From Peromyscus leucopus (lineage: Eukaryota > Chordata > Mammalia > Rodentia > Cricetidae), in the NCBI RefSeq assembly GCF_004664715.2, contig NC_051070.1, forward strand, positions 43,582,456-43,646,455: a stretch of 64,000 bases of DNA, read 5' to 3'. This document shows positions 1 to 11,410 of this stretch, piece after piece; within the stretch, counting starts at the first letter, position 1; every line of letters starts with the position of its first letter. The position numbers were made by a program, and so were the translations under genes. The notes beneath the pieces are model-generated. The model had not been told where the DNA came from and did no database searches. It saw only the letters and a program-made list of their open reading frames with translations.

Positions 1-302
1 GGGACGCTGAGCCTTGTCTTTACTGAGTGGTCATGGCAAGTCACTCGCTATTGATCAGATGGAGATCAAAAATGTCTTCTGTTTGATTATCCAACGAGTT
101 GGCTCTGAGCATCATGTGAAAGCATGTATGAGATTTTTTTTCTTGTAAACTCTGATGTCTACACAGGTGCTGGAGGGGTGAGGGGACTCCAAGGGGGAGC
201 AGAAAGCTGTGTATCCCAAGTTGATGTTGAACAACAAAAGCCAGAGCCCCAAAGGGACATCCTGTGAGGTGAGTAAATGCTGATGAGTGAACCCAGAGGG
301 TT

Positions 303-560
303 GTGCTGGTCTGCTTGGACTGCCGTAGCAAAATACCACAGACTGGCTGGTGGAGTCATATCAAGGTGCCAGGGTGCTGGGTGAGGGCTCTCTACCTGGC
401 TGAGAAGCAGCCACCTGTTAACTCTTCTTTGCATAGGGGAACCAAGGAAACTTCAGGGTGTCCCCCTCTCCCTGTCATGAAGGTCCCATCCTTTGGGCCT
501 TAGCTACATCTAAATTACCTTCTAAAGGTGTCCCCTTCACATTCTATACAAACAAGGGTC
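303..560 (+). repeat. Ancient interspersed repeat fragment (family unassigned)
   Basis: The stretch around GCAAAATACCACAGACTGG, through AAGGTGCC, GTGAGGGCTCTC and TAAATTACCTTCTAAAGGT, to GGGAGGACACA matches my memory of an old mammal-wide repeat. I cannot name the family with certainty. Confidence 0.4.
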
Positions 561-761
561 AATTTGGGAGGACACAGCACTAACAGGAAGAGACTTGAGT
601 CAAAGGCTGATGGAGCTCTGAGCTCCAAGACAAGAAGAGACCTGAAGGTGGAAAATGAGTTTGTGAACCCTGGCTCCATCACTCTGAAAACCCGACTACT
701 CGAGGGAGCTACCAACTTCACCTTGGCGACCTCATCTAGAATGGAGACTCGCTTAGTCATT

Positions 762-860
762 CACTAAATATTTTATTGAGTAGCTGCTATGTGCCAACAT
801 GTGTTCTAGGTGCTGGTGAACAAAAGACAAGCACAACAGAGCAAGCCCTTGTTAGCATGC
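762..860 (+). repeat. L2-like LINE fragment
   Basis: ATTTTATTGAGTAGCTGCTATGTG, CCAACATGTGTTCTAGGTGCTGG and GAACAAAAGACAAG follow the common mammalian L2 3' end pattern. Confidence 0.45.
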
Positions 861-1139
861 TCCTCACTGGATGCTAAGGTGACCCGGGGACACTCGGGAA
901 GCCATGCATAGTACATGCTCTAGGATTATCGTCTGTTACCATCCGCTTCACCATGTTTCCTGGGGCTTGTTAAGATGCTATATGAAAAGAACAAATGAAT
1001 AGAAATCAGAGGCATTAACCCAGAGGTCTGTGCACACATCCCATCTGTTTGTATTTACTCTGCGGATAGAACTTCCAGGGTCACCCCCACACGGCTCCCT
1101 CACTGAGTAGCCAATATCTGTGCATGCTGCTTAACTATT

Positions 1140-1570
1140 CTCTGGGCTCCCTTCTCCAATGAGTCCAGAGGGGCATTGCTTATTTAGCAAATGACATGTT
1201 CCGAGTTATTAATACATTCCAAATATTAAAATTTCAGTCGAAGCGCTGGGAAAATCATGGCAGGATCGTAATTTAGGGATGCCAGGTGGCTAATGAATGC
1301 TTAGTGCCCAGGAATATCTTGATTTCTCTGCCCCTCTCTCCCAATTAACAAAAGCGCTGATGATCTCAGGGCTGTTTCTGGCCAGCTGGGATAAATCAGC
1401 CCCCTGGCAGCTGCCCAAATGATATATTTTAAGGGCGCAGGCCATGTGGCTCTCTATTGCAAAGCAATTGGGGTCATTGTGTTTGCATATGGATTAACTC
1501 ACTGCACAGGGATCCTACCCACTTACGGTGCCCGCTGCGGGTTGACACTCAATAGCTATTCAGCAATGAT
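1140..1570. promoter_or_regulatory. Candidate distal non-coding regulatory element
   Basis: Repeat-free AT-rich block with homeodomain-like TAATGA, POU-like TTTGCATAT, CAGCTG E-boxes and several retained CpGs, 12 kb upstream of CNMD. Conservation was judged by appearance only and not tested. Confidence 0.25.
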
Positions 1571-2877
1571 AAAGAGGAGGCCGACCTAACGACCCTTCAG
1601 AACGCTCCCTCTATTCCTTCCTCACCATTTCCATTTATATTACTTTGAGCAAGGAGAATTCAGTTGGCTTCCCCTATCTGGTTGCACTGTCCCTATTCTT
1701 AGAAGGCGTTTTCCACAACTGACAGAAGAAGATAGCCAGGTGAACACGATTGGAGAAAACCCCAAGGTCCAGGCAGATGGGATTTGCAAATTGTCAGCTT
1801 GGATCACTGTTCTCCGTGATTCCCAGGCAAGAGCTATGCAAGTTAGAATAGTTTTGAATAAACTATTAATTGGATGCGCTGTTCTCTGGGGAAACCCAGG
1901 GCAAATCCCAGGGAACAGGCTCAGGTGCTGATTGTTCTGTTGTGAAGACTCCAGGAGCTCCTGAATATTCAGTCTCTACTCCCTGGAGCAATCCCTGGTG
2001 ACACAGAGGTAACTGACTCAGTCCCTATTCAGCCACTCAATAAACATTGAGTGGCCTCGTGTGCTCAGCACCATATTAAACAAGGGAAGGCTGCAAAGAG
2101 GTCTGAGAGCTGCCCTAGCAAGCTGGGAGCCTGGTGTCTTAAGACAGATTAGGAACCCACAAGAGAACACCAGGTCATCAGTGGGCAGTCATGAGGTCTG
2201 CTGGCCCAGGTCCTGAATTTCCTGGGTTTGTTTCAATGCTTTATTTTCTATGTCAGTCTCCCCATAAATCATTGAGATACCCCAAATGTTCCTCTTCCGT
2301 ATGGGAGTGAGACAAAATGTTCTGTCAAACCCTGAGTTCTGATATTTATAGTAAAAACAATAGCCACTGGCCACTTGAGCGCTACATATGGTAAGGTGAC
2401 GGGCCACTCTAAGCTCTACAGTGGTGGCAAACAGGAAACATGAGGTCTTTCAATGAGGTTGGCCATCCTGTGGCTCGGCACATGTTTTTAATAGCCTGGG
2501 TCCTGCTCCTGTCCATACTGGTTAATTTCCTAAGCACATGCCCAGTGAACGACAGTGAATAAGGCACCATACTGAGTTCCCAGAAGCTTACGTGATAGTT
2601 TCTTCAGGGATATGGACACAGAGGCTGGTGAATAGAAGAGGCAACCAGGGAGATAGATGGCCCTAGCCTTGGATACACTCGAGATTTAACCTTTGCACTA
2701 GCAGCCCTGGGAACCACAATAGGACCTTAAGCAGAAATGTGAGGGGCTATGAGTTGCTCTTTAGAAAAGCTGATGTCGCCATGGCACAGAGACAGCCAAA
2801 GCAGCCTGGATCACCTCAGAGGCCATTGTCACATAAAGCCCCATGGACAGGGCCTTTGCTGTCTTTCTTATATGTCA

Positions 2878-3075
2878 GCAGTGCTGGGGTTTACCCCAGG
2901 GCTCGGTTAGGCAAGTGCCTCACAACAAAGCTATATCCTCCCTGGCCCCTTTCTTACTTTATGTTGAGATCCGGTCTTGCTAAGTTGCCCAGGGGAGCTT
3001 TGAACTTGCAGCCAATGGCCTTGCCTCAGCCTTCCCAGTAGCTGAGGTTGCAGGTTTGTGCCATTAGTCCCAGCT
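2878..3075 (-). repeat. B4 SINE (ID plus B1 parts), inverted
   Basis: GTGCTGGGGTTTACCCCAGGGC begins an inverted ID-like part and GCTAAGTTGCCCAGG...TTGAACTTGCAG...CCTCAGCC is an inverted B1-like part. Confidence 0.6.
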
Positions 3076-3674
3076 GTGCTTGCAAGAAACTGTGGGATAT
3101 GAAGCCCACAAGCCAAAAGTCACCTCAAGGGATGCAGGAGAGATTCGTCCCAGCTATTTTCCCAGGCTCCGCATCACTGCGGGCTGCGCACATTAGTACA
3201 CTCTGACATTTAGATGAGGAAAAGGAGACAGCTTGGAGGGACGGAGGCTAAAGTTAACTTGAAAATTAACCTCTCCAAGTGATCCCACGTAAATTCAAAA
3301 AGACTCCAAGTTGGCTGCGCTAAAGGGAAGAAACCCTGCTTTGATGATCCCAAAAGAAAGATAATAAACAAGTCCCTGGTATTTCTCTTCGGAGCATGTC
3401 ATTTTGTTTTCTGGGGTCTATGTACCAACAACATAGTATTTTTTATGTTGCCAATATGATAATGTTCTCTCTGTACTAACTCCAAAAAGCCTGGGCAGGA
3501 AGAAGTGGGAAAGAGAAAGCAAATAGAACCCATGAGGCAGCTCATCAGAACAGGGAGGGACACTGGGGCGGGGGAGGAAGCTCGGGAAGTCAATCGCCTG
3601 TGACGGCCTTACATCAGTGTCCCCCAAGTCCCTATAGGTTGTAGATGCCGGTGTCACCATCAGAAAACTCTATC

Positions 3675-3905
3675 GGTGGGATGGGGATGCAGCTCAGTTA
3701 GTAGAGCGATTATCTAGCGTGCTCAACCCCCTGGTCCGTTCAGTCCCCAGCACCACATAGACTGGGTGTGGTGTGATCCCCACACTTGGTGGGAAGGGTC
3801 ATCTTCAGCTACACAGCAAGTTCAAGGCCAGCCTGGAACACATGAGACCCTGTCTCAAAAGCAGGTGAGAGGGAAGGAGGGAGGGAGAGAAGGAGAGAGA
3901 GAGAT
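3675..3905 (+). repeat. B4-type SINE (ID fused to B1) with purine tail
   Basis: The ID part GGGGATGCAGCTCAGTTAGTAG..., with the tRNA-like end GTTCAGTCCCCAGCACC, is followed by a B1 part (CAAGTTCAAGGCCAGCCTGG to CCCTGTCTCAAAA) and a GGGA/GAGA tail. Confidence 0.7.
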
Positions 3906-4271
3906 ACATACATACCGCAATAAAATGAGAGAAAACAAAAAGACTATTTAAAGGTGCTTCAGCTGCTTGACAGGAGAAACTGTTCATGTGGCACTGGAGA
4001 CTCTCACGCACTGCCCTTCTGGCCTCTGAGAGGACCCACACATGTGACATTGACTCACACAGAACACACATGATGGATTTTATTTTAAAATCTGGTGTTT
4101 TTGATAGCAGCATAAATCAGCCGAGTCAGCAACTGTAAAACCCATGCTGGTTCTGACACACCGACCCACAACCCCAGCTCCGGGGAATGTTGCTGTCTCT
4201 AGAATTCTCCATTGTGGAGCCCACACAGACCCAATTTCTGTGAAGCCAGTTGACTTTTAAGATGTCAGACT

Positions 4272-4416
4272 CTGCTGGGTATGGTGATGGTGATTGACAG
4301 CTGTAATCCTTGGGAGGCCGAGGCAGGAGCATTGCCATGACTTTAAGGGCCACTGGGAATACATAGTGAATTTGGGGCCAGACTACCTTACAAAGTGAAA
4401 CCCTGAAAAATAAAGC
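4272..4416 (+). repeat. Diverged B1/B4 SINE
   Basis: GCTGTAATCCTTGGGAGGCC, GAGGCAGGAGCATTGCC and GTGAAACCCTGAAAAATAAA follow B1 order with heavy divergence. Confidence 0.5.
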
Positions 4417-4439
4417 CCTCAAATTCCTCTCTGATTATT

Positions 4440-4945
4440 GTTTTGGAATATTTTTCTTTCTTCTTTGACAATTTCATATATTTATATTGTGATCATATCC
4501 AACCCCCCGCCCCAAATCCCCTATCCACTGTCAAACATTCCCAACACATCCCTCCCTTACCTTCACATCCTCTTTTTCCTCTGTTTTGTTTTGTTTAACC
4601 CACTGAGTTCAACTAGTGCTACACGATGACTGTGGGATCGTCCACTAGAGTATGAGCAACCTATCATCAGCCACACCCTCTCCCCCAGCAGCCATAGATT
4701 GCAGGAGCTCCTCATCTAGGGTGGAACCTCAAAGAACCCTCTCCTATCCATGCGGGAATGCTGACTGGACTGATCTTGTGCAGGTAAGCACAGCTGCTGT
4801 GAGTTCATGGGTGTGACTGTCACACCCTGTCCAAAAAGCAGCACTGCACAGTGCCACCCCCAACCTCTGCCTCCTACATTCTTCCACCACCCTTATGTGA
4901 TGTTCCCTGAGCCTTAGGAGGTTAATAGTGATGTCTCGTTAATCA
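4440..4945 (-). repeat. Rodent L1 3' UTR fragment, inverted
   Basis: AGTTCAACTAGTGCTACACG, GAGTATGAGCAACC, GACTGATCTTGTGCAGGT, CACAGCTGCTGTGAGTTCATG and TGATGTTCCCTGAGCCTTAGG are typical of the inverted 3' UTR of older rodent L1 (Lx-like) elements. Confidence 0.65.
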
Positions 4946-4953
4946 CTAATGTT

Positions 4954-5097
4954 GAAGAAGGAGAAGAAGAAAAGAAGAAGGAGGAGGAGGAGGAGAAGGA
5001 GGAGGAGGAGAAGAAGGAGAAGGAGGAGAGAAGAGGAGGAGGGAGGAGAAGGAGGAGGAGGAAGAGGAGGAAGGGGAGGAGGAGGAGCTTCCTTGAC
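4954..5097 (+). repeat. Purine tract (GAA/GGA)n
   Basis: About 140 bases of almost pure GAAG/GGAGG on the plus strand. ORFs through it are low-complexity (poly-R/E or poly-L) artefacts. Confidence 0.95.
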
Positions 5098-5158
5098 TAG
5101 GGTTGAGATTAGCACTAATCTATGGGTGAGCATAAATATTTAGAAGGCAGTTAGACAA

Positions 5159-5675
5159 TGTTGTTGGGGTTTTTGCTCCTTTGGGGGGCCTGCCACCCAG
5201 CTCCCAAATAAATCACACACAGAGGCTTGTTCTTAATTATGAATGTCTGGCCTTAGCTTGACTTATTTCTTGCCAGCTTTCCTTAACTTTAAAATAGTCC
5301 ATCTACCTTTTGCCTCTGGGCTTTTCCCATTCTCTTACTTCTATAAATCTTACTCTTACTCTGGGGCTTGCTGTGCAAGCTGGGTGGCTGGCCCTGAAGT
5401 TCTCCTCATCTTCTGACTACTTTCTTCACTCCTCCCTCCTCCTCCTCCTCTTTCTTTCTCTCCTCCTCCTCCTCCTTCTTCTTCTCTTTTCTCCCAGATT
5501 TCTCCCTCTATATATTCTCTCTGCCTGCCAGCCCCGCCCACCCTTTCTGCTGCCTTGCTACAGTTCTTTATTAGCCCATCGGGTGTTTCAGACAGGCACA
5601 GTAACACAGCTTCACAGAGTCAAACAAATGTGACATAAACAAAAGTAACACACCTTAAAATAACATTCTGCAACA
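5159..5675 (-). mobile_element. Solo LTR of an endogenous retrovirus
   Basis: The 517-bp element begins TGTTG and ends CAACA and is flanked by a perfect 5-bp target duplication GACAA (5154-5158 and 5676-5680). No internal retroviral sequence adjoins, so it is a solo LTR. On the minus strand it has AATAAA and a TATATA-like box; the strand is a guess. The sequence resembles an LTR family common in cricetid rodents. Confidence 0.7.
5433..5495 (+). repeat. Pyrimidine (CTCC)n tract inside the LTR
   Basis: CTCC/CTTC tract, complementary in composition to the purine tract at 4954-5097. Confidence 0.9.
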
Positions 5676-6542
5676 GACAACATGTCCATTTAGCAAGACA
5701 ATAGTAGTGGGTCCCCCACCAGGGCCTATGACTTCCCCAGCCTTGACTTCTGACCAGGTCTACAGTACCAGGCATTAATTGCCTCCTGTAAAGTATTATC
5801 ATTCCTAGTACAGTGAGGCCATTGTTGTCCCAGGGGGCACATGTTGCCTGGCAGGCTGTTCTCTGATTATAATCTTGGCATTTTTGTACCTCTGTCCTAT
5901 CAGGCCACCACCATGATGCCAGTCCTCTCCTAGTCTAGTTTATTAGCCCCTACTCATTTCACAGACCTCCCTTCCTCACCCATCTCCTAGAACCACCCAG
6001 ACTCTGACGTTCTGGCCTTGTCCACACTTCCTTTACTCTTCATCTGCCCCTAATGGCAGCCGCTGTCTGCTGTCTGCTCAGTGCCGATGCGTGCTCATGG
6101 TCTCCAGTCCCAAACAGTCACTGTTCTTGTGAGGTTCATTCTGTGCTCTTCACGGAACAGTTACCAGTTTCTCCCACATTTCACCAGCCCCCACCAATCC
6201 CCAGCCTCTGGTGGCACCAGATGAACTACTCTGTATCTTTATTGACACCACCAGATGTCATGCCACTGTTTAAATTTTCACAGCTCTTTGACTCAGTGGG
6301 TCCAAAATGGAGCCAGTGCTCTCTCTTTCTACCCAGCTGTTGGTGCTTGACCCTGGGGGAGTGGCTCATGGTGACCTCTTTCACCCTCACTTCAATCTCC
6401 ATAGCTGCTTGTTTGGACGGCCAGTGCTGTTTTCAAATCTATCCACCCCACTTCACCTTCAGCATTTACAGTTGGATTTAACCACCATCATCTTGCACGT
6501 GGACCACTTGCAGCAACCTCCTGAAAAACCTTCCCCTTTGGG

Positions 6543-6745
6543 ACTGGAGTGATGGGTTCAGGAGTTAAGAGTGTTTGCTGTTCTTCTGGAGGGACTGAGT
6601 TTGTTTCTAGTACCCACGTCAGGTGGTTCATAACTGCCTGTTCCTCCAGCTCCAGGGGGCAAAAGCTTCTGGCCTCTTTGGGCATTTGCACGCATGTGCA
6701 CACGACCTATACACAGACATACACCTATACACACAATCCAATCCT
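6543..6745 (+). repeat. B2/B3-type SINE
   Basis: GGACTGGAGTGATGGGTTCAGG, GAGTTAAGAGTGTTTGCTG and AGTACCCACGTCAGGTGGTTC to a CA-rich tail match the tRNA-derived B2/B3 consensus order. Confidence 0.7.
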
Positions 6746-6919
6746 CAGAAACATTTCCTCCTTTCTCTCTTGTTCCCCTCTAGTTTGATGAATCTACCCC
6801 CACAGTAATCAAGTTGTTTTTCTCTTTAATACAACCTTGAGTGTGCTAGTCCACTGTCTCAGACCCCTAAATGGCTTCCCAATGTGAATTGTGAATTCCT
6901 CCCAAGGAGGAATTGTTTT

Positions 6920-7135
6920 AATGTTTTAAAAGTTTTACTTATGATTGTATGCAGGCTGCGTATGATGTGTTTGTGAGCCGTGGCGCATGCGTGCCATGGC
7001 TTGCAGTGGAGGTTAGAGGATAACTTTTGGGAGCCGGCTCTCTCCTCCCACTCTTCCGTGGGCTCTGGGGGTTGAATTCAGGTCTTGTGTTTGCATAGCA
7101 AGTGCTTTACCAGCTGAGCACCTCACTGCCTCATG
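6920..7135 (-). repeat. B3-type SINE, inverted
   Basis: TGGAGGTTAGAGGATAACTTT, GTTGAATTCAGGTCTTGTG and GCAAGTGCTTTACCAGCTGAG form an inverted B3/B2 head. Confidence 0.65.
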
Positions 7136-7234
7136 GATTTACTAAGGAATAGTGCGGGGTGCAGGGGGGAGGGGGGGACCTACCACAAATAGGAGGAATC
7201 CAAGGGAAAATGCCTTTTTAAAATCTTTACTTGT

Positions 7235-7395
7235 GCCGGGCGGTGGTGGCGCACGCCTTTAATCCCAGCACTCGGGAGGCACAGCCAGGTGGATCTCTGT
7301 GAGTTCGAGGCCAGCCTGGGCTATCAAGTGAGCTCCAGGAAAGGCGCAAAGCTACACAGAGAAACCCTGTCTCGAAAAACCAAAAAAAAAAAAAA
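7235..7395 (+). mobile_element. Young B1 SINE with target duplication
   Basis: A near-consensus B1 (GCCGGGCGGTGGTGGCGCAC ... CCCTGTCTCG and poly-A) flanked by a 15-bp direct repeat AAAATCTTTACTTGT (7220-7234 and 7392-7406). It carries the GGCGCAAAGC block I associate with cricetid B1s. Confidence 0.9.
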
Positions 7396-7409
7396 TCTTT
7401 ACTTGTTTA

Positions 7410-7750
7410 TTATATTTCTGCATAGGCATATGTGTGTGGTGCATCTCTGTGTGGTGTATGTGCATGTACGGGTATGGGTGCACATGTGTGTGTGCAGGCC
7501 AGAGGAAGAGCATCCTCCTCTATCACGCTCTGTCCTGTTCCTCTGAGGAAGGCTCTCTCCCTGACCCTGGGGCTATGCTTTACTCCTAGGCTGTCAGTAA
7601 GTCCCACTCACGTCTCTGCCTTCCTCGGTGCTGGGGTTATGGGTACGTGTGTGAGCATACTTGACTTTTATGCGGGTTCTGGGATCCAAACTCCAGTCCT
7701 CAATGCTTGTACAGCAAGTGTTTTTAACCACTCAGCCATTTCGCTAGCTA
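7410..7750 (-). repeat. B3-related rodent repeat, inverted (long form)
   Basis: GTGCAGGCCAGAGGAAGAGCA, then a TCACGCTCTGTCC...CTCTCCCTGACCCTGG body, ending CAAGTGTTTTTAACCACTCAGCC. This is the same family as 59185-59495. Confidence 0.55.
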
Positions 7751-10279
7751 AAGCCTTAGCCTGCTCTAGAAGATCCAGTCAGCTGAGGTCACTCCTCTCT
7801 CTTCAACTTCATTGCTCGCTGTCCTTCTTTCCATGCTGGCTGTCCTTCTTTCCACTCTCTGCAAGCCAGCTTTCCTTTCAATGATCAAACCCTTCAGCAG
7901 CCTCATAGTCTTAGAACATGTTCCCATCCCTACCAGTTCTCAGCATCGATTTTTTGATTCTTCTTCCTGAGTGGCTACTTGGTTCCCTCATCCAGTGCAG
8001 ACTCCGTAGCACCCAATCTCGGAGTCCTCGATACGTTGTGACACAATGTTTAGCACATGTGCAACGGCCTCCTGCTTTTGTGAATAACTTCTCAGTGAGC
8101 GTCTTTTCTGATCTTTGATAAGTTATGTTTGCAATCAGGAGCCACACGCCATCGCCAGTGGCATGGCCCCATTCCGATCACAGCACCCAAGCTGAAGGCG
8201 AAGCTGGATTCTAACAGGGAGCTTGTGCTGGGTCCACTAGCCAGGTGGCAGAGATGGTAAGTGTGTGGAGCAGGAAATTATCTGACCCAGTTCTCCATGA
8301 GCTCCCAGTCTTGTTCCTGTGTTGTTTTCTCTACTGTTATTCCTGAATCATAGTCTACAAATTCATGTTTGGCCTTAAGGTGGCCAAACAAATGCCATGT
8401 TAACAGAATGTACTCCCCCGGCCCCTGCCAGCTGCTCTCGGTGAGCATGAGCTCAGGTTCCACGAATGTAGCAAGTTCCTGCATTCTCCACCCAATCCTC
8501 ACTCTCTCCTCAATGTCAATGTGTCTCCAGTGCGTCTGCTCACCACTTGCTCCCTCCAATCCCTCTCTCCTCTAAGTCCCCCTTCTCGCTCGCTCGCTGT
8601 GGGTCTATTCTCTCCTCCCATCTTTTTTTTTTTTAACAGAGTCTAATTAGAGCCCAGGCTAGCCTTGGATTCAGTGGGTAGCCGAAGATGACGGAACTGC
8701 TCTTGCTTTGCCCTCCAACCCCTTCGTCTGTGCTCCTGACGTTTTTCTTCTCACCCTCTACGCTGGAGTTCTCCAGAGAATGGCTCCATTTTCGGCCTTC
8801 ATCTCCTCCCACCCACTCCCTGTTACGATTTCATTCACCCATTTCTCAAGCAGTTAACACCTGCCTCCCTCCAGTTCGGAATTTAAAACATTGCAAGAGA
8901 TGTACAGTGAACCATTGTCCTTTCACCTGTCTCCCTGACCCCACGATCTCCCCATGCCCAGCTCCTTCCTTAATCTCCATAGACCATATGCACATATACT
9001 GATTGGAATTTTTAGACAAATGGAGGCATCTGTACACATTTTCTACCGTTGGGTTTTTTTTTTTTTTTCCACTGAAAGTATTTAGAGGCTGTCCTGTGTC
9101 AAGATAGCCAAAGCTGCCTCGCTCTTCCAAATGGCCACCAAGATCCCACTGCGAAGACGTCACCAGTTCCCCTTTCTGGACATTAAGGATCTCTCTCCCC
9201 TTTGTTCTAACACACACGTTGCCCTGAGCATCCTTACACACATCTGCTCTCCCACCCTTGTGAGCGCTTCTGCAGAAAAAGAGCCACAGAATGAAATTGC
9301 ATTTTCCATTTTCAAATCAAATTGCTCTCCACAGAAGCCCTACCGTCTCATCTACCCACAGCAAGACACGGGAGGGCCTTGTTTCCCCTCATACTATGAA
9401 AGAGATTTTTTTTTAATGGCTGTTTGTGTTAGGTGAAAAGTATAATTTTAAATTCTTTTTTAATTTCACACGTAGTTTTATTGGATTCACCCTCTCCTTC
9501 CTCTGAAAACTCCTCCTGTACCCCCACATCCCTCTCCAAAATTCATGTCCTCTTCCTCTGTAATTTTATATGTATGTGTGCATGTATGTATCCCAGAACC
9601 TGTGGCTAGAGAGGTCATGGATCCTTGGTTCCATTTTGCTAAACTGACGATAAATCCAACTGTCTTCTAAACGCTTACCCTTATCTGTAGACTACTGCAG
9701 CTCTTAGCCCTCATCAAAGAGGTGCCTTTTTGTAGCAGCCGGTGGCTATTTTCCACAATGAGCCACAGTATGGAGAATAAGCGATTGTGGGGAGCACGTC
9801 CCCCAAAAGGACATCTCTAGTACGTCTTGTATCCAGTGCTGAGAGAACCTTGTGGGAGAAGAGGTGGAAAGGATGGGGAGACCTGCTGTGAAATGGCACC
9901 TTCCGAACATGACAGGGGTGATTCCCCTGAACTCTCCACAAGGTTGCCTGCCCAAGACTACACAAGTCAACCCCCCACCATGGCGGGGAAGGGCTCACAA
10001 GGCCTTACCTCCAGTTTAAAAGCTGCAGGCAGTTAGTCTCTGCTGGGGGAGAGCGAGACTCAGTTTTCTTCACGGACGAGTCCCCTGATGGGTTGCCCAC
10101 ACCCAGGTCAGCCCTGCACTCTTAATCCCATATGGCTAACACTAAAAGCAAGCTTTCAATCTGCGTTTGTTTTTATGGATGTACTCAAGCACTCTTCTTA
10201 TTTCTCAGCCTTCTGTGTTTCTCCCTCTGTAAATCATCTGTTCCTGTCTTTTGCCTGGTTGGAGATGGTCTTTTAAGGA
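7751..10279. other. Intergenic, no gene seen
   Basis: Mostly unique sequence; a weak inverted B1-like fragment near 8615-8720 and short T-runs at 8620 and 9052. The short ORFs here show no recognisable protein. Confidence 0.5.
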
Positions 10280-10306
10280 TCTAATATAGGGCCAGCCTAT
10301 ATTAGA
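10280..10306. repeat. Perfect inverted repeat (11-bp stem, 5-base loop)
   Basis: TCTAATATAGG - GCCAG - CCTATATTAGA, exactly complementary arms. Confidence 0.9.
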
Positions 10307-10696
10307 AAAATGCATTCCTTGTCTATGAGATTAGTTGCACATATTTTTAGTCGCTACTTAACTTTTTGTAATCCATGTAACATGCCCAATAAAACAAACG
10401 CACTACTCTACTGCTGTTTTCCCCTGCCTCCTGATGGCAAACACCCAAAGCCCTTCTTGGCCCTCATGCTTTTCAGCGTCCGACTCTGCCAGTCCATCGT
10501 GTGACTAACCTCTGTATTCACTAGGTGCACTTCTGTACCAAGCCTCCCCTCCACTTCTCTGTTGCATCTCTTTTGTTTCCCTAAAATTCCTGGGACAGTG
10601 TCCTTGGGAAAAGCCATCTGCTCACCCTTGCTCAGCAGAGGCCAGGAGAAGCCCAGCGGGATCACACTGGGCACTTCCCTGGCACCATTAGCGGAG

Positions 10697-11410
10697 TGTG
10701 CAGAGAAGGGGGTTACACATCTGGGGGTGTGCAGAGAAGGGGGTTACACACATCTGGGGTGTGCAGAGAAGGGTGTTCACACATCTGGGGGTGTGCAGAG
10801 AAGGGGGTTACACACATCTGGGGTGTGCAGAGAAGGAGGTTACACACATCTGGGGTGTGCAGAGAAGGGGGTTACACATCTGGGGGTGTGCAGAGAAGGG
10901 TGTACACACATCTGGGGGTGTGCAGAGAAGGGTGTTCACACATCTGGGGTGTGCAGAGAAGGGGGTTACACACATCTGGGGGTGTGCAGAGAAGGGGTTT
11001 ACAATCTGGGGGTTGCAGAGAAGGGTGTTCACACATCTGGGGTGTGCAGAGAAGGGTGTTCACACATCTGGGGGTGTGCAGCAAGGGTGTTCGCACATCT
11101 GGGGGTGTGCAGAGAAGGGGGTTACACATCTGGGGGTGTGCAGAGAAGGGGGTTACAACATCTGGGGTGTGCAGAGAAGGGTGTTCACACATCTGGGGTG
11201 TGCAGAGAAGGGTGTTCACACATCTGGGGTGTTCAGAGAAGGGTGTTCACACATCTGGGGGTGTGCAGGAAGGGTGTTACACACATCTGGGGTGTGCAGA
11301 GAAGGGGGTTACACACATCTGGGGGTGTGCAGGAAGGGTGTTCACACATCTGGGGTGTGCAGGAAGGGTGTTCACACATCTGGGGTGTGCAGGAAGGGTG
11401 TTCACACATC
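10697..11410 (+). repeat. Minisatellite, about 23 units of 29-32 bp
   Basis: Unit TGTGCAGAGAAGGG-[G/T]GTT-[A/C]-CACACATCTGGGG, with variants lacking GA (last units) or CA. The period averages 31 bp. The unit has no plus-strand stop in any frame, so three long overlapping ORFs (10562-11485, 10696-11673, 10698-11477) run through it. No sign of a real gene. Confidence 0.95.

Larger units (their letters stand above)
1..2877. other. Intergenic, mostly unique sequence upstream of CNMD
   Basis: No exon recognised. Ancient repeat fragments lie near 303-560 and 762-860; the rest looks single-copy. 1140-1570 has features of a conserved non-coding element. Confidence 0.6.

Noticed and set aside
3675..3760. 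tRNA-like sequence with A/B box similarity
   Set aside because: It is the tRNA-derived head of an ID/B4 SINE, not a functional tRNA; the same holds for the B2/B3 heads elsewhere.
4939..5143. Poly-Arg/Glu and poly-Leu ORFs
   Set aside because: Translations of the GAA/GGA purine tract.
6053..6481. 142-residue plus-strand ORF
   Set aside because: No recognisable domain, no splice or promoter context; likely a chance ORF in C/T-rich sequence.
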